Below, piece after piece: positions 13,616 through 19,146 of a stretch of DNA of 19,146 nt (position 1 is its first letter; each line of letters starts with the position of its first letter). The translations under genes were made by a program, and so were the position numbers. Source of the DNA: Stomatobaculum longum (GTDB lineage Bacteria > Bacillota > Clostridia > Lachnospirales > Lachnospiraceae); the NCBI GenBank assembly GCA_905370385.1, contig CAJPKN010000021.1, positions 1 to 19,146 on the forward strand. The letters run 5' to 3'. The notes beneath the pieces were generated by a model. That model did not search any database, was not told the origin of the DNA, and saw only the letters and a list, made by a program, of their open reading frames with translations.

Positions 13616-14878
13616 TTATGCCGTCACAAGGTACAGAATGACAGCGACAATCGTGGAAGTGAGGCCGATTAATGCCTCGAAGGGAATCAGCTTCATGCGG
13701 TTCTTGATGTCCATGTAGACGGAACCGCCGGTCGCGTGGAAGAAGGAGCCGTGCGGCAGAGAGTCAAGCACAGTCGCGCCTGCGTGTATCATAGCCGCTG
13801 CGGAGAGCGCGGGGACACCTGCTGCGAGAAGCGTGCCCGAGAAAGTCTGGGAGGCAACGGTGGAGCCCGCGGTGGTCGAGGCGGTCGCGGCTGCCATCAG
13901 GATACCGGAGAGCGGTGCCAGGATGAAAGCCGGCATGTTCATGGCGCTGAGCAGTGTGGTCATATCCTTTTGGAGCGCGGATGCCTTGATGATGCCTGCA
14001 ATTGTACCGGTTCCGATCAGGAGAATCGCAACGCCGATGACCTTCGAGAGGCCAAAGTCCGTGTACGGAATCAGGTTGCGGATGTTTCCGGTCACGAGGA
14101 TGCAGACCAGACCGCCGAGCGGAAGCGCAATCAGCGGATCTACCGAGATTTTCGCGAGCGGACGCAGCGCGAGGAGCACAATGACAGTCAGCGGGCCCGC
14201 AAACGCCTGCAGAGCATTCGGGAGCTTTTCCGCCGGTGCCGCCTCGAGATCGTTCTGCGAAATGCCGTCGCCCGCCTTCTTTGCGAGCAGGGAAGCAAGG
14301 ACAATGGTCGCAATGAGCGCGCAGATTGCAGGGATCAGGTTCTTCAACATCACAGCCGTGAGGTCAAGCTGAAAGGCCTCGGTCACGGCAATGGTGTTCG
14401 GGTTCGGGGAGACAATGTTACCTGCCTTGCCGCCGCCGATCATCGCGAGTAGGATGCCGCTCTTTGAGAGGCCGGCGCGCTCACCGATTGCGAGGGCAAT
14501 CGGCGCAACCGTGATGACGGCAATGTCGATGAAGACGCCGACCGCGCAGATAATCATGGTCGCGACCGCGAGCGCCGCAACGGCGCGCTTTTCGCCTATG
14601 GTATCGACGATGGTTTCTGCGATTTTCTGCGCTGCGCCGGTCTTAATGAGTGCGCCCGCCAGAATACCGCTGGTCAGAATGCGGAGCACCGAGGACATCA
14701 TGGAGCCCGCGCCGCTCACCATCGTGGAGACTGTGCCCGCAAGGCCGCCGCCGCCAATCAGGCCGCCGATTAAGGCACCGAGAATCAGACCGTAAGCCGG
14801 CTGAACTTTTTTGATAATCAGAATGATGGCGACGACCAGACCGATCAGTGCGCCGAGTGTCGTGAATTGTAAGTCCAT
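13616..14878 (-). CDS. GntP family permease (probable glycerate/gluconate:H+ symporter)
   Basis: This 420-residue polytopic membrane protein has about 12 hydrophobic segments. GntP-like features are the LGALIGLVVAIILIIKKVQP start, the GILAGALIKTGAA segment, the FIDIAVITVAPIALAIGERAGLS segment and GGGKAGNIVSPNPNTIAV. Family members import gluconate, glycerate and related sugar acids with protons. It lies 11 nt downstream of the glycerate kinase gene, so they form an operon and glycerate is the most likely substrate. AGGGGGA upstream of its ATG gives good initiation. No truncation is seen. The substrate is an inference from the neighbour. Confidence 0.85.
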   Translation of the reverse strand: MDLQFTTLGALIGLVVAIILIIKKVQPAYGLILGALIGGLIGGGGLAGTVSTMVSGAGSMMSSVLRILTSGILAGALIKTGAAQKIAETIVDTIGEKRAVAALAVATMIICAVGVFIDIAVITVAPIALAIGERAGLSKSGILLAMIGGGKAGNIVSPNPNTIAVTEAFQLDLTAVMLKNLIPAICALIATIVLASLLAKKAGDGISQNDLEAAPAEKLPNALQAFAGPLTVIVLLALRPLAKISVDPLIALPLGGLVCILVTGNIRNLIPYTDFGLSKVIGVAILLIGTGTIAGIIKASALQKDMTTLLSAMNMPAFILAPLSGILMAAATASTTAGSTVASQTFSGTLLAAGVPALSAAAMIHAGATVLDSLPHGSFFHATGGSVYMDIKNRMKLIPFEALIGLTSTIVAVILYLVTA

Positions 14879-14889
14879 AGAAATCCCCC

Positions 14890-16029
14890 TTATTTTTTGA
14901 GCAGGAACAGGCGCAGGGCCTGTTCGACCGTATCCGTCATATTCTGTCTTGCGTTATCGGGCTCCATCGCCTCTTGGAGCGTCGAGACGCGGCGCAGTAT
15001 CGGGAAAAAGGCATCAATGCCGTGCGCGTTGCAGGCAACCGCATCCGGGGTGACCGCACCCGCGAAGGCAATGACAGGCTTTCCGAACTGCTTCGCGATC
15101 TGTGCGACGCCGCTCGGCGCCTTGCCCATGACTGTCTGTCCGTCAAGCCGTCCCTCTCCGGTAATCACAAGATCGGCATCCTTTACATAGTCCTCGAGGC
15201 GGGTCTCCTCGAGCACGATTTTAATGCCGGATTCGAGCTGCGCGTCGGTAAAGGTTAAGAAGGCAAAGCCGAGGCCGCCCGCAGCGCCCGTGCCCGCCTC
15301 ACGCGGATTCGCCTTCTCGTACTTTTCGCGCGCCAGAGCCGCGTAGTAGGCGAGCCACTTGTCCATCAGCATGATCATGCCCGGATCCGCGCCCTTCTGC
15401 GGGCCGAAGACCGCGCTGCAGCCCTGATCGCCGCAGAGCGTGTTGGTCACATCGCAGGCCACGCGGAAGGTGCAGTCCGCAAGCTCCGGAATGACCTTTT
15501 CATCCGTGATGCGGTCCAGAACCTGCAAGCCCTTGGCGCCGAAGGGCACCTGCTTGCCTTCGCTGTCCAGAAGCCCGTAGCCGAGCGCCTGCAACATGCC
15601 GATACCGCCGTCATTCGTCGCGGAACCGCCGATGCCCACGATAAAGTGGCGGCAGCCCTTCGCAATGGCATCCCGTATCATCTCCCCGACCCCGTAGGTC
15701 GTCGTGTTCAGCGGGTTGCGCTCCTTATCTTCGACGAGGGTGATGCCGGCAGCCGCAGCCATCTCGAGGATCGCGGTTTTGCCGTCCTGCAAAATGCCGT
15801 AGACCGCAGTGACCGGCGCGCCGAGCGGCCCTGTGACGCGCACCTCTTGCAGGGTGCCCCCCATACCTATGGTGAGCGCCTCCACCGTGCCCTCGCCGCC
15901 GTCCGCGAGTGGGCGCACCAGGACTTCGGCGCTGCTGTCCGCCCTGAGAATTCCGGCGCGGATTGCATCGCCCGCCTCAAGAGAACTGAGAGAACCTTTG
16001 AGGGAATCAATGGCGACTACTAATTTCAT
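14890..16029 (-). CDS. glxK: Glycerate 2-kinase (GarK/GlxK family)
   Basis: The 379-residue cytoplasmic enzyme phosphorylates D-glycerate to 2-phosphoglycerate, feeding lower glycolysis. Diagnostic motifs are DSLKGSLSS (8-16), RPLADGGEGT (39-48) and GIGGSATNDGG (132-142), plus DLVITGEGRLDGQT in the C-terminal half. Length is normal for the family. The minus-strand site AAGGAGGAAAA (16044-16034) selects the ATG at 16029; the longer frame from 16050 is rejected. GntP permease follows in the same operon, and the CdaR-type regulator is divergent 151 nt away, which together define a glycerate or sugar-acid utilisation module. Confidence 0.9.
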   Translation of the reverse strand: MKLVVAIDSLKGSLSSLEAGDAIRAGILRADSSAEVLVRPLADGGEGTVEALTIGMGGTLQEVRVTGPLGAPVTAVYGILQDGKTAILEMAAAAGITLVEDKERNPLNTTTYGVGEMIRDAIAKGCRHFIVGIGGSATNDGGIGMLQALGYGLLDSEGKQVPFGAKGLQVLDRITDEKVIPELADCTFRVACDVTNTLCGDQGCSAVFGPQKGADPGMIMLMDKWLAYYAALAREKYEKANPREAGTGAAGGLGFAFLTFTDAQLESGIKIVLEETRLEDYVKDADLVITGEGRLDGQTVMGKAPSGVAQIAKQFGKPVIAFAGAVTPDAVACNAHGIDAFFPILRRVSTLQEAMEPDNARQNMTDTVEQALRLFLLKK

Positions 16030-16064
16030 TTGTTTTCCTCCTTGCCTCACTTTCTGCGTTCTGT

Positions 16065-16080
16065 GACAGCCTGAGCTGTC
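16065..16080. promoter_or_regulatory. Palindrome in the divergent cdaR-glxK region (candidate operator)
   Basis: GACAGC (16065-16070) and GCTGTC (16075-16080) are perfect inverted arms around CTGA. The site lies 36 nt upstream of the glycerate kinase start in the divergent regulator/kinase promoter region. It could be the CdaR binding site or a leader hairpin. No known CdaR consensus for this group was available for comparison. Confidence 0.35.
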
Positions 16081-16141
16081 TCTTATGATTAGAATAACGA
16101 AAAGTGCGGGTAGGGTCTATGTTTCAAGGACTAAGAAGTGC

Positions 16142-16152
16142 TATAGTATAAG
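16142..16152 (+). promoter_or_regulatory. Possible -10 of the cdaR-like gene
   Basis: TATAGT (16142-16147) overlaps TATAAG-like bases (16147-16152), 30-40 nt before the ATG. No good -35 is seen at the right distance, which is common for activator-dependent promoters. Confidence 0.3.
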
Positions 16153-16180
16153 AGAAGTTATTGGTACGGAGAACAAAGAA

Positions 16181-17314
16181 ATGGCGGAAATCAGTAAAAA
16201 GACGGCCCAGCAGATTGTGGACAGCGTGAAAGATGTCTGCGGGCACGATGTCAACTTCATTCAGCCGGACGGCAGCATACTTGCGAGCACGAACCCCGAA
16301 CGAGTCGGCACCTATCATGAAATCGGACACCGCGCGGCGCAGGGCGGTGAGCCGATTGAGGTCATGGAGAACGACAGCTTCTACGGCACCCAGCAGGGGG
16401 TTAACCTGCCCTTTTCGCACCACGGGACCATAGTCGCGGTGATCGGCATCACCGGCGTGCCGGAGGAAGTGAGAAAGTATGCCTATCTCGCCCAGCGCAT
16501 CACGGCGCTTTTGCTCCGCGAGCAGGAGTACGATGCGAGAAACCGGAATGCGCAGGTGGAGACCGACTACGTGGTGCGGGCGCTGAGTTCCGGGAAACCC
16601 ATGAACCACGGCTTTTACTTAGACTTCCTTTCCTCCCACGGTCTCAGCGAAGAAGTGCGTTACCGCATCGTGCTGGTGCGCCTCTCGACGCGCTATAACC
16701 CCGCGAACCTCTCAATGGTGGAGCAGAAAATACTGACCGTGTTTCGTGAGACCGGAAGCCCGCTCTTTACCTTCCGCTTTCCGAACGAGTACATCTTGAT
16801 ACTGCCGAAGGGCGACTATCCGCCGAGACAGCCGCAATTTGAGCAGCTTGCCGCAGAGTTCCGGGAAATCCTCTCGGTCGGCGTGGGGGCGGATCACAAG
16901 CTGGTGCACCAGTACCGCTCGTTTCGGGAGGCACAGATTGCGGCCCGCGCGGGCGATGAGAGAGGCGGCTACGCGGATTTTGAGCAGCTCGATCTGGAAC
17001 TGCTGAGCGGCTCCATTCCGGTCGCGGTTCGCGAGAGCTATGCCACGCGCACGCTCGGGAAATTGAGCGATAAAGAAAGACACATCTTAGCAGCTTACTT
17101 TGCCGCGGACTGCAGCTTAAAGACAGCGGCGGAAAAGCTATACATCCATAAGAACACGCTCCAATATCAGCTCGATAAGATACACGCGCTGACCGGCTAC
17201 GACCCCAGAGTGTTTCGCGAGGGTGTAATCCTGTACCTCGGCCTGCAACTCGGTTTCGGAAACACAGAGGCGAATGCGGCGGAAAATACCATGGGAACGA
17301 CATCCGGGTTCTGA
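16181..17314 (+). CDS. CdaR family transcriptional regulator (sugar diacid sensor)
   Basis: The 377-residue cytoplasmic regulator has an N-terminal putative sugar-diacid recognition domain (about 1-130: SKKTAQQIVDSVKDVCGHDVNFIQPDG ending in a helix, so longer motif given by position 5-32), a central GGDEF-like region, and a C-terminal PucR-type helix-turn-helix (about 306-350, TAAEKLYIHKNTLQYQLDKI). In E. coli CdaR activates glucarate, galactarate and glycerate genes in response to glycerate. Here it is divergent from the glycerate kinase and GntP permease, so it probably activates them. GGAG at 16168-16171 precedes ATG 16181; an in-frame ATG at 16085 lacks a ribosome site. Confidence 0.85.
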   Translation: MAEISKKTAQQIVDSVKDVCGHDVNFIQPDGSILASTNPERVGTYHEIGHRAAQGGEPIEVMENDSFYGTQQGVNLPFSHHGTIVAVIGITGVPEEVRKYAYLAQRITALLLREQEYDARNRNAQVETDYVVRALSSGKPMNHGFYLDFLSSHGLSEEVRYRIVLVRLSTRYNPANLSMVEQKILTVFRETGSPLFTFRFPNEYILILPKGDYPPRQPQFEQLAAEFREILSVGVGADHKLVHQYRSFREAQIAARAGDERGGYADFEQLDLELLSGSIPVAVRESYATRTLGKLSDKERHILAAYFAADCSLKTAAEKLYIHKNTLQYQLDKIHALTGYDPRVFREGVILYLGLQLGFGNTEANAAENTMGTTSGF

Positions 17315-17613
17315 CGGGATAGAGCTAAGAAGGCTGGGTGCAGCGTACGGGAAGAGGCAAAAAGAAGAAAGCCAAAGGCAGAAAACCGGAGCTGCTCTAT
17401 TCGTCTTTCGGAACCGAAATCTTGGGCGAAATGTGTAATCGGAAGCGCAAGCAGGTAATCTGTATACAGTTAATCGGAAGCCGGAACTTTAGAAAAAGCG
17501 CCGAAACAGGCGCGTTGGCTTGAGATTTGCGGGGCGGAATTCTATAATAAAAAAGATGTGGACCATAATAACGACAGGGTAATCCGGAGAGCCAAGGAGG
17601 CAGAGAAAAAGTC
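17315..17613 (+). other. Purine-rich non-coding stretch before the unknown gene pair
   Basis: No gene is supported. The first part is purine-rich (43 of 60 bases in 17341-17400). It then holds two copies of TAATCGGAAGC (around 17436 and 17471), a GCGCC/GGCGC hairpin at 17498-17513 without a T-run, the promoter at 17520-17548 and an AAGGAGG site at 17594-17600. Confidence 0.4.
17520..17548 (+). promoter_or_regulatory. Promoter of the unknown two-gene operon
   Basis: TTGAGA at 17520-17525 and a perfect TATAAT at 17543-17548 with a 17-bp spacer. The leader to ATG 17614 is about 60 nt. Confidence 0.75.
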
Positions 17614-18201
17614 ATGTCAGACTTACGTATCAACTGGATTGACGAGTGGGAGAAGAAGGATGTGGATCTCGAAGAGCTACGCCGCGCGCTGGAGAGCGGT
17701 GATTCCGCGCGCTATTCCGCGAGAGAATTTCGGGATATCGGTGCGAAGTGGAAGAAGTACGCAAAGCGCGGCGTGTCGAATCTGTATCTCTTAAAGGAGA
17801 CCGAGGACGATAACGACGGCCTTGCAAACGCCTACTATGCCTACTCCATCACGGACGGTGTGATTGCAGATGAGGACCTCGAACAGGTTCGGGCGGTCTG
17901 CGCCGAGAACCTGAGCACAAGCGAGATGCGTGCGGTTTGCTCCTTCTGTAAGCCGAACGAGTGGTGGGACACCAATCCGAGCTACCACACAAAGCTGGCC
18001 GAAAAAGGCGAGACAGATTCTCTCTACAGCTTTCTGATTGCGAAGCTCTTCCCGGCGGGCATTTTGCTTACCTCGCGGAGCGTCAAAAAGAAAGAGTCGC
18101 AGCGCCTTGCCTGCTCTGCGATTGCCTGGGGACTGAAGGAGGGCGGCCTCTTTAAGAAGGGCGCCTACATGAGCTGTACCATTGACAACGAGCTTCTGTG
18201 A
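17614..18201 (+). CDS. Hypothetical protein, first gene of an unknown pair
   Basis: The 195-residue soluble protein has no signal peptide or membrane helix. The first 60 residues are highly charged and helical (DEWEKKDVDLEELRRALESG). The middle has Asp/Glu-rich turns around DDNDGLANAYYAYSITDGVI and a CSFCKPNEWWD segment with two Cys and two Trp. The C-terminal half is more hydrophobic, with basic SRSVKKKESQ. I do not recognise a family. AAGGAGG at 17594-17600 is 13 nt from ATG, longer than ideal, but no other start is available upstream. The second gene starts 30 nt after its stop, and both share the promoter at 17520-17548. They probably work together. Confidence 0.6.
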   Translation: MSDLRINWIDEWEKKDVDLEELRRALESGDSARYSAREFRDIGAKWKKYAKRGVSNLYLLKETEDDNDGLANAYYAYSITDGVIADEDLEQVRAVCAENLSTSEMRAVCSFCKPNEWWDTNPSYHTKLAEKGETDSLYSFLIAKLFPAGILLTSRSVKKKESQRLACSAIAWGLKEGGLFKKGAYMSCTIDNELL

Positions 18202-18231
18202 GTGAGCGGAAGCCAATAGAGGGGAGAAAAG

Positions 18232-19038
18232 ATGAAGACATATTTTGATGACGGCGCAACCATGGAGTTTTCCGAGAAGGGAATGCTCGGTGCGGGCCAT
18301 ACCCTTCGCATCGCGAAGGACGGTTTCAGCTATAAGAGCTTAAACGGCAAGGTCGATGTAGATATGAAGTTTGCGGAGATCGGATCCCTGTTTCTGACCA
18401 ATTACTGCAGCCAGAACTTCCACTACAGAGTCATGCTCCGCGACCTGAACATGAAGAATATGAGTGTCCCGGAGCTGGATCTCGATACCAGAACCTGGAA
18501 TAACGGCCACAACGTTCGCGAGACGAAGCCGCTTCTCCTTGCCTTTGCCGCGAGCAAATTGGGAGCTGAATTCCCGAACAATCTGGACAGCCTCGAGACA
18601 GAACTCGGCGCAACGCTGGGTGAAAAAATCATCCGCCTCTCGGGCGGCGTCATCATAGGCGCAAAGCATCAGGTGAAGCTCGCGGATATCAAGAGAGTGA
18701 AGTGCGTGAGCAACGGTACGCTCGGCACACTCTGCGTTTACACGAAGGAGAAAGGCGGCTTCTTCGACATGCCGGATATGAAACTCCCGCTGAGCGAAGT
18801 CACCCTGCCGCTTCTCGAGGCCGTGATGACCCGCAATACCGGTAACGGCATCGACTTTAGCCAGGGCAACGGCTTTGACCAGAAGAACTCGGAGTACATC
18901 ATTATCCGCTACATGGATTCCGGCTTCTTTGTAAGCGGAGACGGCAGCTTCCGCGAGCCGTGGCAGGAGATCGCTTATCGTCGCATCAAGGCATACAACT
19001 ACGATGTCAATGCGCACTGGGGCGAGAAGATGGGCTGA
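18232..19038 (+). CDS. Hypothetical protein with two possible PH-like beta domains
   Basis: The 268-residue soluble protein has no signal or membrane segment. Two regions show a similar order of strands ending in a helix: about 23-115 (TLRIAKDGFSYKSLNGKVD through LLLAFAASKLG) and about 132-205 (KIIRLSGGVIIGAKHQVKLA through LPLLEAVMTRN). Each goes from a strand pair with a G turn to a final amphipathic helix, which recalls bacterial PH-like repeats; this is an impression without profile support. The C terminus (IIIRYMDSGFFVSGDGSF) is another strand pair. GGGGAG at 18221-18226 fits the ATG. It is the second gene of the pair with 17614-18201. Function is unknown. Confidence 0.6.
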   Translation: MKTYFDDGATMEFSEKGMLGAGHTLRIAKDGFSYKSLNGKVDVDMKFAEIGSLFLTNYCSQNFHYRVMLRDLNMKNMSVPELDLDTRTWNNGHNVRETKPLLLAFAASKLGAEFPNNLDSLETELGATLGEKIIRLSGGVIIGAKHQVKLADIKRVKCVSNGTLGTLCVYTKEKGGFFDMPDMKLPLSEVTLPLLEAVMTRNTGNGIDFSQGNGFDQKNSEYIIIRYMDSGFFVSGDGSFREPWQEIAYRRIKAYNYDVNAHWGEKMG

Positions 19039-19096
19039 GAGATACAATTTAAATAAAAAGTACACTAACAATAAAAAGCAGCTACCTCAAATGATA
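19039..19096 (+). other. AT-rich spacer at right edge
   Basis: This 58-nt stretch is far richer in A and T than the coding DNA before it. No terminator for the unknown pair is found until the hairpin beginning at 19097-19100. Confidence 0.4.
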
Positions 19097-19146
19097 TGTA
19101 CCCTCTTTACTGGACACGAAAGTGTCACAGTAAGGAGGGTTTTATC
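19097..19146 (+). other. Long hairpin with sequestered Shine-Dalgarno; possible insertion-sequence left end or next-gene leader
   Basis: ACCCTC (19100-19105), TTTACTG (19106-19112) and GACAC (19113-19117) pair with GTGTC (19122-19126), CAGTAAG (19128-19134) and GAGGGT (19135-19140), giving about 18 bp with one bulged A and a GAAA tetraloop. The descending arm contains AAGGAGGG, a near-perfect ribosome site, and TTTTATC runs off the window, so a start codon is probably just outside. It could be a terminator, a translational control hairpin, or the 5' end of an IS (a TG start at 19097 and short leader resemble IS3-type elements). Confidence 0.4.

Noticed and set aside
13736..14452. 238-codon plus-strand open frame opposite the GntP gene
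   Set aside because: It is an antisense shadow of a GC-rich membrane protein gene; the product is dominated by Arg, Gly, Glu and Cys, with no initiation signal.
17498..17513. GCGCC/GGCGC hairpin as terminator of the cdaR-like gene
   Set aside because: The stem has only 5 bp and no T-run follows, so I could not call it a terminator.
17338..17523. 61-codon Lys/Arg-rich open frame before the unknown pair
   Set aside because: It has no ribosome site, begins with a non-ATG codon and overlaps the promoter. It fits the purine-rich leader pattern better.
18340..19071. 243-codon minus-strand frame opposite the second unknown gene
   Set aside because: The plus-strand frame has a ribosome site, operon context and better composition. 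The minus frame starts in the AT-rich spacer without a convincing site.

Overview
The window suggests an anaerobic, moderately GC-rich Firmicute, most likely Lachnospiraceae. The basis is strong AGGAGG-type ribosome sites, occasional TTG starts, TTGACA/TATAAT-type promoters, a cre-like site, and protein types common in that family (YfcC transporter, M20 hydrolase, ABC-F, DUF2500, CdaR/GlxK/GntP). The assignment is by protein flavour only. No rRNA, tRNA, CRISPR array or phage module was seen.

Layout. (1) 1-2973: a promoter drives a YfcC/DcuC-type permease and an M20D amidohydrolase, read as uptake then cleavage of an acylated amino acid or peptide. (2) 3256-4152: a TTG-started alpha-helical, HEAT-like protein carrying a low-complexity QD-repeat insert. 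(3) 4324-6567: a Pr6Pr-like membrane protein and an ABC-F ATPase, closed by a terminator. (4) 6872-8252: a lipoprotein whose frame is broken by a perfect 10-bp tandem duplication; the rest, a right-handed beta-helix domain, continues in another frame. (5) 8574-10945: two tandem, very similar, compact AspT/YidE-like transporters, each with its own promoter; the first has a cre-like site. (6) 11045-13492: a DEDDh exonuclease, a DUF2500 protein overlapping a small unknown gene, a two-helix membrane protein and a cytidine-deaminase-fold protein. (7) 13616-17314: a glycerate module, glycerate kinase and GntP permease on the minus strand, divergent from a CdaR-type regulator. (8) 17614-19038: two adjacent genes of unknown function. 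(9) 19097-19146: a long hairpin holding a strong Shine-Dalgarno at the window edge, possibly the left end of an insertion sequence or the leader of the next gene.

Most of the window is ordinary metabolic and housekeeping DNA read left to right. The best-supported unusual observation is the 10-bp duplication that splits the lipoprotein/beta-helix gene; removing one copy restores a 456-codon frame. Other points of interest are the duplicated compact AspT-like transporters, the unknown pair at 17614-19038, the SD-sequestering hairpin at the right edge, and a deaminase lacking the usual ribose-binding motif. No clear new defence or mobile system was found.
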